In this document: in pieces, positions 21,315 through 31,552 of the stretch
How the letters are laid out: every line of letters starts with the position of its first letter
Position numbering within the stretch: position 1 is the stretch's first letter
DNA from: Nitrosospira sp. 56-18
GTDB taxonomy: Bacteria; Pseudomonadota; Gammaproteobacteria; Burkholderiales; Nitrosomonadaceae
Length of the DNA: 64,000 bases
Reading direction: 5' to 3'
Assembly: GCA_001899235.1 (NCBI GenBank)
Contig: MKVR01000050.1
Span: forward strand, 116,735 to 180,734
Made by a program: the position numbers and the translations under genes
Notes under the pieces: model-generated
The model's database searches: none
The model's input: only the letters and a program-made list of their open reading frames with translations
Told to the model about the DNA's origin: nothing

Positions 21315-23087
21315 CTACATTTTTTCAGGCGCGCTTACGCCAAGAAGATCCAGTCCGTTGCTCAACACCTGGCGGATCGCTGCTATCAGCGCCAGGCGGG
21401 CAAGCCGCAAGGGAACGTCCGGCACGAGAAAACGAGTAGCATTATAGTAGCTGTGGAACTCCCCCGCCAATTCCCGCAAATAAAACGCGATCAGATGAGG
21501 AGACAACTCCCTGGCTGCCGCCTCCACTGTGTCGGGGTAATCTATCAGTTTTTGCAACAGCGACAGCTCTGCGGCACCACTGAGCAAGGACAGATCCGCG
21601 GTGACCAGAATCGCGCTGTCCTCCCCCCATTGGCCGAGCACGCTGCAGACCCGGGCGTGCGCGTATTGTATGTAATATACGGGATTTTCGTTGCTTTGCG
21701 ACTTGGCCAGATCCAGATCGAAGTCCAGATGCTGGTCGCTTTTACGCAGGACATAAAAGAATCGAGCCGCGTCATTTCCCACGTCCTGGCGCAAAGCGCG
21801 CAAGGTAACAAACTCTCCGGAACGCGTGGACATGGAGGCTTTTTTCCCGTCGCGATAAAGGACAGCAAACTGCACCAGGGCGATTTCGAGCTTCGACGGA
21901 TCGAGCGCCAGAGCCTGCATCGCTCCTTTCACGCGGGGAATATACCCATGGTGATCAGCGCCCCAAACATCGATGACGCGGTCGAAGCCGCGCTCGAACT
22001 TGTTGAGGTGATACGCGATATCGGATGCAAAATAGGTATATTGCCGGTTTTCGCGTTGCAGCACGCGATCCTTTTCGTCACCGAAAGCGCTGGAACGGAA
22101 CCATCTGGCGCCGTCCTGCTGATATAAATAGCCGCCTTTCTCGAGCAGGTGAACCGCATCCGCCACCTGCCCGCTGTTGAATAGCGATTGCTCGGAAAAC
22201 CAGGCGTCGAAAACCACCCCAAACTCCATCAGATCATTGCGGCAGTCTCCCAGTTGCTCCGCAAGAACAAAATCGTGAATATAAGCGTAATCTTCCCCAA
22301 GCAGTTTTTTCGCATTGACGATGAGGCTGTCGAGCTGCGCCTCGGCATCAGGCTCGGCATCCTCGCCACCGCTCTTTTCATGGGAAAGGGCTTCGAGCAG
22401 CAGCGCGGGTTCATGCACGTAACGCCCTCCGTGCGCCCTGTGGATCAGCCGTGCCATGTCTCGAACGTATTCTCCCTGGTAGGCATTCCCGGGAAAAAAC
22501 GTGGCAACGCCATTCAGTTCAAGGTAACGCAGCCAGGTGGAAAGTGCGAGGATATCCATCTGCCGCCCTGCATCGTTGACATAATACTCGCGCCAGACAG
22601 CGTAACCGGCTGCATCCAGCACGTTCGCCAGGCTGGCGCCAAATGCTGCGCCACGTCCATGCCCCACATGCAAGGGGCCCGTGGGATTGGCGGAAACAAA
22701 CTCGACCTGAACCTTTGCGCCCTTCCCAAAAGTGCCGTGGCCGAATTTTTTTCCGCTCTCCAATATATGGCGCGGGAACTGCTGCTTGACCGAGGTCTTG
22801 AGAAACAGATTGATGAATCCGGCGCCCGCCATTTCGACCTTTTCCAGATAAGGCGAAACGGAAAGCGCATCGATAAGCAGCCCGGCGATATCGCGCGGAT
22901 TCTGGCGCTGCAGCCTGCCTAGCTGCATTGCGAGATTGCAGGAATAATCACCGTGGCTGGATAGCTTTGGGCGCGCAAACTCTATCGGCAGATCCAAACC
23001 AGAACTCAACATCGACCTTGCACTCAGGACGTCCTGCAGAATTTCGGTAAAGTGGGATTTGAGGTGGAGCTGGGTTTTCGAAAGCAT
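21315..23087 (-). CDS. argS: Arginyl-tRNA synthetase
   Basis: FVSANPTGPLHVGHGRGAAFG; start set to the internal Met (MLSKTQLHLK). Confidence 0.95.
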   Translation of the reverse strand: MLSKTQLHLKSHFTEILQDVLSARSMLSSGLDLPIEFARPKLSSHGDYSCNLAMQLGRLQRQNPRDIAGLLIDALSVSPYLEKVEMAGAGFINLFLKTSVKQQFPRHILESGKKFGHGTFGKGAKVQVEFVSANPTGPLHVGHGRGAAFGASLANVLDAAGYAVWREYYVNDAGRQMDILALSTWLRYLELNGVATFFPGNAYQGEYVRDMARLIHRAHGGRYVHEPALLLEALSHEKSGGEDAEPDAEAQLDSLIVNAKKLLGEDYAYIHDFVLAEQLGDCRNDLMEFGVVFDAWFSEQSLFNSGQVADAVHLLEKGGYLYQQDGARWFRSSAFGDEKDRVLQRENRQYTYFASDIAYHLNKFERGFDRVIDVWGADHHGYIPRVKGAMQALALDPSKLEIALVQFAVLYRDGKKASMSTRSGEFVTLRALRQDVGNDAARFFYVLRKSDQHLDFDLDLAKSQSNENPVYYIQYAHARVCSVLGQWGEDSAILVTADLSLLSGAAELSLLQKLIDYPDTVEAAARELSPHLIAFYLRELAGEFHSYYNATRFLVPDVPLRLARLALIAAIRQVLSNGLDLLGVSAPEKM

Positions 23088-23241
23088 GCTGCGCAGCAGA
23101 AGACAGTTTGAAGACAACTATTATATAAGATACCGTCGCGAGTTTGATCGTCCCTGCGATCAAACGGGAGATTGAAGAAAAATGGCACTGGCGAGGCACG
23201 CCAATCGCTAACGACGTATCGTTGAGCGATCCCGCGCATGC

Positions 23242-24474
23242 TTACCACCGCAATCTCAGATACCCATCCGCTTCAGTGAAACGGAATCGCACGATGTTGA
23301 CGCCCCGATGGAGAAGGGTCTGCCGCGCAAGAGGCTTGAATGGTCCGGCCGCTGAGCGCGATCGCTCCATCCGCAGCCTCGTTTCACGCGGAGAAAAAAT
23401 TTGCAATTCATATCGCCCGGTCTCGATTTCACGCAGCTGCGGAGCAAATGGCTGGGCCAGCGGCTCGCCCACGAACACACCCTCTCCAGGCCAGGCCACA
23501 CTCTTCCAGTAGGCCTCGATGGCGCTTGCGCCAAGCGCGTAATGAAACATGGCTATGCCCGGAACAGGGAACTTCTGAACATGGTTGCAGGGCTCCACTA
23601 CGGTACCGTAGCTGGCTGTGGCCCCGGCCTCCAGCCAGCGCAGGCTGCTCATCTGGTTTGAATCGGTCAACTGGCCGCCGGATGAAGTCAAATGATCTGC
23701 CAGCGCGCCGGGCAGGAAATCGAGCGTATCGAGCAGAGGAACGCTCTCTGCTCCCGTGAAATAGAAAAACACGTCGTGGCGATCGCTGAGCGCGTCAACT
23801 TCGAGAATCTCCACAGGAAAAACACCCGCAAATAGTTTTGCGGTCTGCTCGAACTGGGCGGATCGCACACTGCGCATTTTGTCCGGTGTTATCATCAGGT
23901 AGGCGCGTCCCTGGGGAAAGCTGCGATCCGAGGAAATACCGCGGTCTATCAGCTCCCTGATCTGCTCGAAATTGATTCCCGCGAGCATCATTGCCGGACG
24001 CAACCCTTGGTCCCGCGCCGGATAAAGCGTGGTAGAACTGTAGTAGGCACTGGGGGCGGTCGGTCCGCATCGGATCGAACAGTAGCGTTCATCGAAACCA
24101 AAAGCCAGTGCCGAAGTCAGCGACATGCAATCCACGCGGTAGGGAGCGGTCCAGGCAACCGCATAGGCTTGCACATGCGCCGGTGTGTTGCGGTCTATCC
24201 TCTTCTTGATCTCAAGAAAATCTTCCTTCGAAATACTGCTCCGGCCGGGTTCAAAGCGAACATGGATCATGTTCGCCTGCGGGATGTGCCGCATTTTCTG
24301 GTAATAATCACCGACACGGCGAGAGAGCGGGTCGGAATCATTAATGACAACCGCAACATCATCGGGCGTGAGGCTCGTGCGCGGCAACTCTATCCGCTTC
24401 TGGGTCTGCGCCTGGGCGGTTGCGGGCCATGCAACCGACAGTACGACGATCAGAATGGCAATCAAGGCTTGCAT
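23242..24474 (-). CDS. TIGR03790-like family protein (function unknown)
   Basis: 410 aa, signal peptide; RTSLTPDDVAVVINDSDPLSRRVGDYYQKMRHIPQANMIHVRF... pattern recalled for this family. Confidence 0.75.
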   Translation of the reverse strand: MQALIAILIVVLSVAWPATAQAQTQKRIELPRTSLTPDDVAVVINDSDPLSRRVGDYYQKMRHIPQANMIHVRFEPGRSSISKEDFLEIKKRIDRNTPAHVQAYAVAWTAPYRVDCMSLTSALAFGFDERYCSIRCGPTAPSAYYSSTTLYPARDQGLRPAMMLAGINFEQIRELIDRGISSDRSFPQGRAYLMITPDKMRSVRSAQFEQTAKLFAGVFPVEILEVDALSDRHDVFFYFTGAESVPLLDTLDFLPGALADHLTSSGGQLTDSNQMSSLRWLEAGATASYGTVVEPCNHVQKFPVPGIAMFHYALGASAIEAYWKSVAWPGEGVFVGEPLAQPFAPQLREIETGRYELQIFSPRETRLRMERSRSAAGPFKPLARQTLLHRGVNIVRFRFTEADGYLRLRW

Positions 24475-24699
24475 GCGGCCTTCATGATGGGAATGGTAAC
24501 GAGATGGGATAGAGATGGTCAGGAACTCCCTGGCTTTGGAAGGCGGCGCTTCGCCAAAGACTCGTTAATCAAAAGCCTCCGACCGGCAGCAGCAGCAATT
24601 TCAGATCCTCACGAAGTAATCCCAAAGGGAGTAATCCCGAAGAGGCTGGTATCCATCTCGTGCATAATAACGGCTCGGGAAAAACCAGTCCACCGGCCA

Positions 24700-25830
24700 A
24701 TGCAGCCTCTCCACGAACTCCTTCACCGGCGTGTACCGCAAATACCGGTCACTAGGCTTCTGATAGCGAGCAATTTGATCATCTTCGGCGCAATGCTCGC
24801 CGGGGGGGCGAGCTTGTGGCATTCCTCCAATACCGTGCAACTGGCGTGGGGAGCGAATTTCGGACCGGCCACGCAGGACGGGGAATGGTGGCGTCTTGGC
24901 AGCGCCATGTTCCTCCATTTCGGCGTTATTCATCTCACGCTCAATCTCTGGGCGCTCTGGGACGCAGGGGAACTGGTGGAGCGCATGTATGGGCATGCCC
25001 GGTTTGCCGCCATTTATTTCGCAGGGGGACTTGCCGGCAATCTGTTGTCGCTGGTTGCGCATAAAGGCCTGGCGGTATCCGGAGGGGCCTCGGGTGCCAT
25101 TTTTGGCATGTATGGCGCGCTGCTGGTTTTTCTGTGGCATGAACGCGCGAATCTTCATCCCGAAGAATTTCGCTGGTTCTTTTGGGGGGCTTCGGGTTTC
25201 GCGGTCGTCACCTTAATTCTGGGGCACTTCATCGCGGGTATCGATAATGCCGCGCACATTGGCGGATTTTTGACCGGGATACTCGCCGGCATAGTGTTCG
25301 CGCAGCCCGGCGCAACAAAGGAAGCGAAGGAAACGTCCCTTCGCAGCCGGTTGTTGGCGGCAGCAACCATTGCGCTTTCGATCGCCGTCCTTATCAGCCA
25401 GATACCGAAACCCGCCTACCGATGGAGCGAAGAACTGCAGGCGCGCAAGGAGATCGGGGAATTCCTGCAGGACGATATCGCGATAACAAGGGACTGGCAA
25501 AGCATCCTCGATGAGGGAGCGCACGGCAACATCTCGTTCGAAGAAATGGCGGGGCGGATAGATACGGCAGTGGGTGATCGCTACGAGGAAAGTTTTGAGC
25601 AACTTACGCACTCGCCGCACGATCCGGATCTTCCTTCCGCCTCGAAAGTGGATAGGCTGCGCCAATATGCCGAACGCCGCAGGGATGCTTCCCGCGCGCT
25701 TGCCGAAGGATTGCGCGCCCACAAGCCCGAACAGATTCGCGATGCCATGGAAATGGCAAAGCAGGCGCCCCGGCTGATCGAATCCGGCCGCCCCGATGCC
25801 CGAAAGCCGGAAAAAGGAAATCGGGATTGA
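24700..25830 (+). CDS. Rhomboid family intramembrane serine protease with C-terminal extension
   Basis: GLAVSGGASGAIFGMYGALL (GASG), NAAHIGGFLTG; ATG at 24700 gives 376 aa. Confidence 0.9.
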   Translation: MQPLHELLHRRVPQIPVTRLLIASNLIIFGAMLAGGASLWHSSNTVQLAWGANFGPATQDGEWWRLGSAMFLHFGVIHLTLNLWALWDAGELVERMYGHARFAAIYFAGGLAGNLLSLVAHKGLAVSGGASGAIFGMYGALLVFLWHERANLHPEEFRWFFWGASGFAVVTLILGHFIAGIDNAAHIGGFLTGILAGIVFAQPGATKEAKETSLRSRLLAAATIALSIAVLISQIPKPAYRWSEELQARKEIGEFLQDDIAITRDWQSILDEGAHGNISFEEMAGRIDTAVGDRYEESFEQLTHSPHDPDLPSASKVDRLRQYAERRRDASRALAEGLRAHKPEQIRDAMEMAKQAPRLIESGRPDARKPEKGNRD

Positions 25831-25978
25831 TCAGGGCGAACAGATGCCAGCTATCGTCTTTCCGTATGCATGCCTGGCCACCGCCCGCGGCGTCCCGCTC
25901 AGGATCCGGTCTTCGTCCATTCACCCGGATAATTTTAAAAAGTTTTGACATGCCGAAAGAAATATTGCAACATTGTCG

Positions 25979-25994
25979 GCACTAGCAATAGTCA
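25979..25994. promoter_or_regulatory. NrdR box 1 (upstream of nrdA)
   Basis: GCACTAGCAATAGTCA, 11/16 identical to the downstream box; box starts 32 bp apart. Confidence 0.7.
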
Positions 25995-26010
25995 AACTTA
26001 TCCCAAGCAA

Positions 26011-26026
26011 ACACTAGATATAGTGT
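26011..26026. promoter_or_regulatory. NrdR box 2 (upstream of nrdA)
   Basis: ACACTAGATATAGTGT, near the recalled consensus ACACwAtATaTwGTGT. Confidence 0.85.
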
Positions 26027-26100
26027 TTGTCTCAGCATCATGACTTCCAGCACCAGCTAATGGAAGAAATAGTTTTCTGTCTAGGAAAGGAGAATCGGAC

Positions 26101-28950
26101 ATGCAGCTTGCAACTGACAATACCCATCGCCCGGTAGTATCCGCGCATGGTTTTTCTTCAGCCCTTTCCTCCAGGGAATCACAGTATTCCCAGTACAAGA
26201 TTATCCGCCGCAATGGTTCCGTCGCCGGTTTTGAGCCAGACAAGATTTCCATCGCCATGACGAAAGCCTTTATCGCCGTCAATGGCGGTCCTGGCGTGGC
26301 GTCAGCCCGGGTGAGGGAAGTCGTTGCGCGGCTGACCGATGATGTGGTGAACGCGCTGATGCGCCGCCAGCCGGCAGGCGGGACTTTTCATATCGAGGAT
26401 ATTCAGGACCAGGTAGAGCTCGCCTTGATGCGCTCCGGTGAACACGATGTGGCGCGATCCTATGTGCTTTACCGTGAGGATCGCGCACGCAAGCGGGCGC
26501 AGCAAAAAGAAATGGCGGGATCGGAGACTCCGGCAAGTATTCTGAACGTGCTGGAAAATGGCCGCCTGACGCCGCTCGACACCGCGCGATTGCTGGCGCT
26601 GATCGAATCTTCCTGCATCGGTCTGGGCGAAGCGGTAAACCCGGTGGTGATACTTGAGGCCACGCTGAAGGACCTGTATGACGAAGTCCCCATGGAGGAA
26701 GTGAGGAAATCGCTTATCCTATCGGCACGGGCACTGATCGAAAAAGAGTCTGCCTATAGTTACGTCACCGCACGGTTGCTGCTGCATACCATGCGGCTTG
26801 AAGTGCTGGGTGAAGAAATCTTCCACGAGGATATGGCGCATCGTTATGCCGGTTATTTTCCTGATTTCATCAAACGCGGCATCGATGCGGAATTGCTGGA
26901 TGAACGGCTGGCGCAATTCGACCTGCCGCGGCTGGCCCGGGCCCTGGACGCCAGCCGCGACTTCAAATTCGGCTATCTCGGATTGCAGACCTTGTATGAC
27001 CGCTATTTCCTGCATGTGCGGGACCGACGTATCGAACTGCCCCAGGCATTCTTCATGCGTGTTGCGATGGGGCTTGCGCTCGATGAGATCGACCGTGAAG
27101 CGCGCGCCATCGAGTTCTATCAGGTGTTGTCCAATTTCGATTTCATGAGTTCCACCCCGACGCTGTTTAATTCCGGCACCCGCCGCTCGCAGTTGTCCTC
27201 GTGCTATCTCACCACGGTGGCGGATAATCTGGATGGCATTTACGAAGCCATAAAGGAAAACGCCCTGCTCGCCAAATATGCCGGCGGACTTGGCAATGAC
27301 TGGACTCCGGTGCGGGCATTGGGCTCGCGCATCAAAGGCACCAATGGAAAGTCGCAAGGAGTGGTGCCATTTCTCAAGGTGGTATCCGATACCGCGGTTG
27401 CCGTAAACCAGGGAGGCAAGAGAAAAGGCGCTGTGTGCTCCTATCTGGAATCATGGCATCTGGATATCGAGGAATTTCTGGAACTGCGCAAAAATACCGG
27501 AGACGACCGGCGCCGCACCCACGACATGAATACGGCCAACTGGATTCCCGACCTATTCATGAAGCGCGTGATGGAGGGCGGCGAATGGACGCTATTTTCT
27601 CCTTCCGATGTGCCTGACCTCCATGAAAAATATGGAAGACAGTTTGAACAGGCTTATCTTGCCTACGAGGAAAAAGTTGCGCGCGGCGAACTTGGCCTGT
27701 ACAAGAAGATTCCGGCACAGCAGTTATGGCGCAAGATGCTCAGCATGCTGTTCGAAACCGGCCACCCATGGATCACCTTCAAGGATCCGTGCAACATCCG
27801 CTCGCCCCAGAATCATGCTGGCATAGTGCATAGCTCCAATCTCTGCACCGAGATCACGCTCAATACCAATGACCATGAAATCGCCGTATGCAACCTGGGA
27901 TCGGTCAATCTTGCTGCCCATCTGAAAGATGGGCAGCTCGACGACGCAAAGCTCAAGCGCACTATCGGCACCGCAATGCGCATGCTGGATAACGTGATCG
28001 ATATCAATTTCTATGCCGTACCCAAAGCGCGTAATTCGAATCTGAGGCATCGGCCGGTAGGTCTGGGCATCATGGGTTTCCAGGATTGTCTGCACAAGCT
28101 GCGCATCCCCTACGCCTCGAATGAGGCGGTGGAATTTGCGGATCGCGCAATGGAAGCGGTTGCCTATCACGCGTATTGGTCTTCCACCGAGATGGCCGAA
28201 GAACGGGGCCGCTATGCTTCTTATCGAGGCAGCTTGTGGGATCGGGGAATTCTGCCCCAGGACACGCTGGATCTTTTGCGCGAGGAGCGTGGGGGTTATG
28301 TCGATATCGACATGACTGCCACGCTGAACTGGAATGCGTTGCGTGAGCGCATCAAAAAGCATGGCATGCGCAATTCCAATTGCCTGGCAATTGCGCCAAC
28401 CGCAACCATCTCCAATATCATCGGGGTATCCGCCAGCATCGAGCCGACGTACCAGAATCTTTATGCCAAATCGAACCTGTCGGGAGAGTTCACCATGGCT
28501 AACGAATATCTGGCAAATGACTTGAAGAAACTCGGGCTTTGGGACGAGGTCATGATTTCGGATATCAAATACTTCGATGGAGCGTTGAGCAAGATAGACA
28601 GAGTTCCGGCCGATATTCGCAGGCTTTACGCCACTGCCTTCGAGATCGATCCGCAATGGCTGATCGAGGCGGCCGCACGGCGGCAGAAATGGATAGACCA
28701 GGCACAATCGCTCAACATTTACATTGCTGGCGTTTCCGGCAAGAAACTGGATGAAACCTACAAGCTTGCCTGGGTACGGGGACTTAAAACCACTTACTAC
28801 CTGCGCTCGCTTGGAGCAACTTCTGCGGAAAAATCCACGGTCAAGGCAGGCTCATTGAATGCCGTGCCCTCGGAAAGCGACCAGGCAACGGGGGTAGCGG
28901 ACCTGAAATATTGCGCCATCGATAATGCGGAATGCGAATCCTGCCAGTAA
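26101..28950 (+). CDS. nrdA: Ribonucleoside-diphosphate reductase alpha subunit, class Ia
   Basis: 949 aa; ATP-cone, CNLGSVNLAAHL, C-terminal CESCQ. Confidence 0.96.
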   Translation: MQLATDNTHRPVVSAHGFSSALSSRESQYSQYKIIRRNGSVAGFEPDKISIAMTKAFIAVNGGPGVASARVREVVARLTDDVVNALMRRQPAGGTFHIEDIQDQVELALMRSGEHDVARSYVLYREDRARKRAQQKEMAGSETPASILNVLENGRLTPLDTARLLALIESSCIGLGEAVNPVVILEATLKDLYDEVPMEEVRKSLILSARALIEKESAYSYVTARLLLHTMRLEVLGEEIFHEDMAHRYAGYFPDFIKRGIDAELLDERLAQFDLPRLARALDASRDFKFGYLGLQTLYDRYFLHVRDRRIELPQAFFMRVAMGLALDEIDREARAIEFYQVLSNFDFMSSTPTLFNSGTRRSQLSSCYLTTVADNLDGIYEAIKENALLAKYAGGLGNDWTPVRALGSRIKGTNGKSQGVVPFLKVVSDTAVAVNQGGKRKGAVCSYLESWHLDIEEFLELRKNTGDDRRRTHDMNTANWIPDLFMKRVMEGGEWTLFSPSDVPDLHEKYGRQFEQAYLAYEEKVARGELGLYKKIPAQQLWRKMLSMLFETGHPWITFKDPCNIRSPQNHAGIVHSSNLCTEITLNTNDHEIAVCNLGSVNLAAHLKDGQLDDAKLKRTIGTAMRMLDNVIDINFYAVPKARNSNLRHRPVGLGIMGFQDCLHKLRIPYASNEAVEFADRAMEAVAYHAYWSSTEMAEERGRYASYRGSLWDRGILPQDTLDLLREERGGYVDIDMTATLNWNALRERIKKHGMRNSNCLAIAPTATISNIIGVSASIEPTYQNLYAKSNLSGEFTMANEYLANDLKKLGLWDEVMISDIKYFDGALSKIDRVPADIRRLYATAFEIDPQWLIEAAARRQKWIDQAQSLNIYIAGVSGKKLDETYKLAWVRGLKTTYYLRSLGATSAEKSTVKAGSLNAVPSESDQATGVADLKYCAIDNAECESCQ

Positions 28951-28991
28951 TCGACGATTTTTACGGATCAAACAGATAAGGAAAAAAGGCT

Positions 28992-30161
28992 ATGCTGACA
29001 TTTGAAGACGAGGCAGTGCCCTCACCCATGCCCCGGGTGAACGGCATATTGAACAACGTGCACAGGCTCCAGGCCGCCGGCCGCATGAGTACCGGTATGG
29101 AACCAGGCGAAAACGATGTAGCCGGTTTCGCGGAGAATGACAATCGCCGCATCTCGGTTGAAGACAAGCGCATCATCAACTGCAAGGCCGACGTTAATCA
29201 ACTGGTGCCTTTCAAGTACAAATGGGCCTGGGAAAAATATCTTGCCGCCTGCGCCAACCACTGGATGCCGCAGGAAATCAACATGAGCCGCGATATCTCG
29301 CTGTGGAAGGATCCCGATGGCTTGACCGAGGATGAGCGCCGCCTGGTCAAGCGCAATCTGGGCTTCTTCGTTACTGCGGACTCATTGGCGGCCAATAACA
29401 TTGTACTGGGCACCTACAGGCATATTACCAATCCCGAATGCCGGCAATACCTGTTGCGCCAGGCATTCGAAGAGGCAATCCATACCCATGCCTATCAGTA
29501 CATCGTGGAGTCGCTGGGGCTTGACGAGGGAGAAATTTTCAACGCCTATCATGAAGTGGCGTCCATCCGGGAAAAGGACGAATTCCTCATCCCTTTCATT
29601 GACACGCTCACGAATCCGCAATTCAAAACCGGTACACTGGAAACTGATCAGGCACTGTTGAAAAGCCTGATCGTATTTGCCTGCATCATGGAGGGATTGT
29701 TTTTTTATGTGGGCTTTACGCAAATTCTGGCGCTTGGAAGACAAAATAAAATGAGCGGCGCAGCCGAACAATATCAATATATCCTGCGGGATGAATCCAT
29801 GCACTGCAACTTTGGCATAGATGTCATCAACCAGATCAAAATGGAGAACCCGCATCTATGGACCAAGGCATTTCGCGAGGAGATCAATGCATTGATGCGC
29901 GAAGCCATGGAATTGGAATACCGGTATGCGGAGGATACCTTGCCGCGGGGGGTTCTGGGGCTGAATGCGCCCATGTTCAAGGAATATTTGCGCTATATCG
30001 CCAATCGGCGTTGCCAGCAGATCGGCTTGGATATACTCTATCCGGGAGCAAGCAATCCTTTTCCGTGGATGTCGGAAATGATCGACCTGAAAAAAGAGAA
30101 AAACTTTTTTGAAACCCGTGTCACCGAGTACCAAACGGGAGGCACGCTAAGCTGGGACTAA
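28992..30161 (+). CDS. nrdB: Ribonucleoside-diphosphate reductase beta subunit
   Basis: 389 aa; [17 protein letters not shown] (E-x2-H-x3-Y radical site). Confidence 0.95.
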   Translation: MLTFEDEAVPSPMPRVNGILNNVHRLQAAGRMSTGMEPGENDVAGFAENDNRRISVEDKRIINCKADVNQLVPFKYKWAWEKYLAACANHWMPQEINMSRDISLWKDPDGLTEDERRLVKRNLGFFVTADSLAANNIVLGTYRHITNPECRQYLLRQAFEEAIHTHAYQYIVESLGLDEGEIFNAYHEVASIREKDEFLIPFIDTLTNPQFKTGTLETDQALLKSLIVFACIMEGLFFYVGFTQILALGRQNKMSGAAEQYQYILRDESMHCNFGIDVINQIKMENPHLWTKAFREEINALMREAMELEYRYAEDTLPRGVLGLNAPMFKEYLRYIANRRCQQIGLDILYPGASNPFPWMSEMIDLKKEKNFFETRVTEYQTGGTLSWD

Positions 30162-30352
30162 ATACTTTGAGGTGAACTCCGGTAGAATCACGATGTCATA
30201 TCGTCGAAAAGACCGGATGCGACGATGATTCATTCCGGAGTCATCCAAACGGGATTGCCGTTATCCGGTATTTTCATGGCTGCGGCATAAGAGCGGTATA
30301 TGCGCTACATAGAAAGGGTTTATTCCGTATAACCTTAAATCTGGAGGTTGAA

Positions 30353-30982
30353 ATGGCAACTACCAAAAAATCTGCGGCACAAGAACCTGCTGTCAAGAAA
30401 TCCCCCGCTACCAAAAAGCCTGTGGCACAGAAAGAGGCTCCATCCAAAAAATCTGCAGCCAAGAAACCAGCCAAGGAACTAGCCGAGAAAAAAACGGCCA
30501 CTACGACAATAGCAAAAGCGAAGACTACCGAAACAAAAGCAAAAGCGCCTTCCAAAAAGGAAGCACCGTTAACAAAAGCTGTCAAGGAATCAACCGAGAA
30601 AAAAGTGGAAAAAAAGAAAGAAAAAAAACCCGCGAAGAAAACAGGCGAAAAGAAAGCGGAAAAGAAAACAGGCGAGAAGAAAACGGAGAAGAAGACAGCC
30701 GAAAAGAAAATAACTGAAAAGAAAACGGAAAAGAAGGCTGAGAAAAAGGCATCCCCTTCCATCACGAAATCGCCGGCATCAAAGGCTTCTGCATCCGAGA
30801 AAACCAGCCCGGTCAAGAAATCGGCGGCCAAGGAACCTGAAAAGAAGGCCGGCTCCACTGGAAAAGCCGAGACGGAAAAAAAGACTTCCACAAAAAAAGG
30901 AGCTAAAAAGCCGGACACATCGGGCCCGGCTAATACCCCCGCTTCCAGTTGGCCATTTCCCCTGTCGGGATCCCGTTCTTGA
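30353..30982 (+). CDS. Histone H1-like lysine/alanine-rich DNA-binding protein
   Basis: 209 aa; repeated KK(T/A)(G/E)EKK units, tail PASSWPFPLSGSRS. Confidence 0.8.
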   Translation: MATTKKSAAQEPAVKKSPATKKPVAQKEAPSKKSAAKKPAKELAEKKTATTTIAKAKTTETKAKAPSKKEAPLTKAVKESTEKKVEKKKEKKPAKKTGEKKAEKKTGEKKTEKKTAEKKITEKKTEKKAEKKASPSITKSPASKASASEKTSPVKKSAAKEPEKKAGSTGKAETEKKTSTKKGAKKPDTSGPANTPASSWPFPLSGSRS

Positions 30983-31003
30983 ATCCTTAGGTCCTGTTAA
31001 GGG

Positions 31004-31038
31004 AGGCGGCCGCGTCGACTACCCAAGCCGCCTTTTTT
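31004..31038 (+). terminator. Rho-independent terminator of the H1-like gene
   Basis: AGGCGGC...GCCGCCTTTTTT. Confidence 0.8.
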
Positions 31039-31276
31039 CAACAGCACGGTATCGGCTTGTGCATCAGAGGCTGGCTCATTGACCCGCTTTCGAACGGGTA
31101 TCCATGCGAGTCCTCATTTCCCTCATTTGTGATTATTCTCCTGTCTGCTCGCCGGCGCGATCAGCAGGAAAAGGCGTTATTCTTACGCCCCGGCTCGAAT
31201 ATTTACGCTGGTAAAATTTCAGGGACAAGGTTAATATTAACGACGTTTCAACTCAGAAAACCTTAGTGGGGGTACT

Positions 31277-31552
31277 ATGGAACAGCCGGTTCCACAAGAA
31301 TCAGACGATTACGATAGCACGCGTATCGTCGAGCGTCCCGATGGTTTTTATTGGCACGATGAAAAGGAAAGCGACAAGATTTTCGGTCCTTTTCCAACCT
31401 TGCTCGACGCTATTCAGGATATGGAATACAACGCCGAGTCGGACTATGAGCCGGGGGAAACCCTGGAGGAAGCTGAAGACGAGATTGGCATTTCCGACTG
31501 GATAGACCGCGAAACCGGACATCCGGGCGAAGAATCGTTTCTTGAAAATTGA
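31277..31552 (+). CDS. Conserved hypothetical, strongly acidic 91-aa protein
   Basis: MEQPVPQESDDYDSTRIVERPDGFYWHDEKESDKIFGPFPTLLDAIQDMEYN...; GGGGG/RBS-like sequence upstream. Confidence 0.75.
   Translation: MEQPVPQESDDYDSTRIVERPDGFYWHDEKESDKIFGPFPTLLDAIQDMEYNAESDYEPGETLEEAEDEIGISDWIDRETGHPGEESFLEN

Noticed and set aside
24007-24699. N-terminal 231-residue extension of the rhomboid ORF
   Set aside because: Overlaps the oppositely oriented TIGR03790-like CDS and has no domain; rhomboid starts at 24700.
30600-30760. Tandem repeat in the Lys-rich gene considered as a CRISPR or non-coding satellite
   Set aside because: Irregular GAAAAGAAA-type units maintain one reading frame; no spacers.
30274-30918. 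Phe-rich 214-aa minus-strand ORF (FFSAFFSVFFSV...)
   Set aside because: Reverse complement of the AAA/GAA-rich H1-like gene; artefact of Lys codons.
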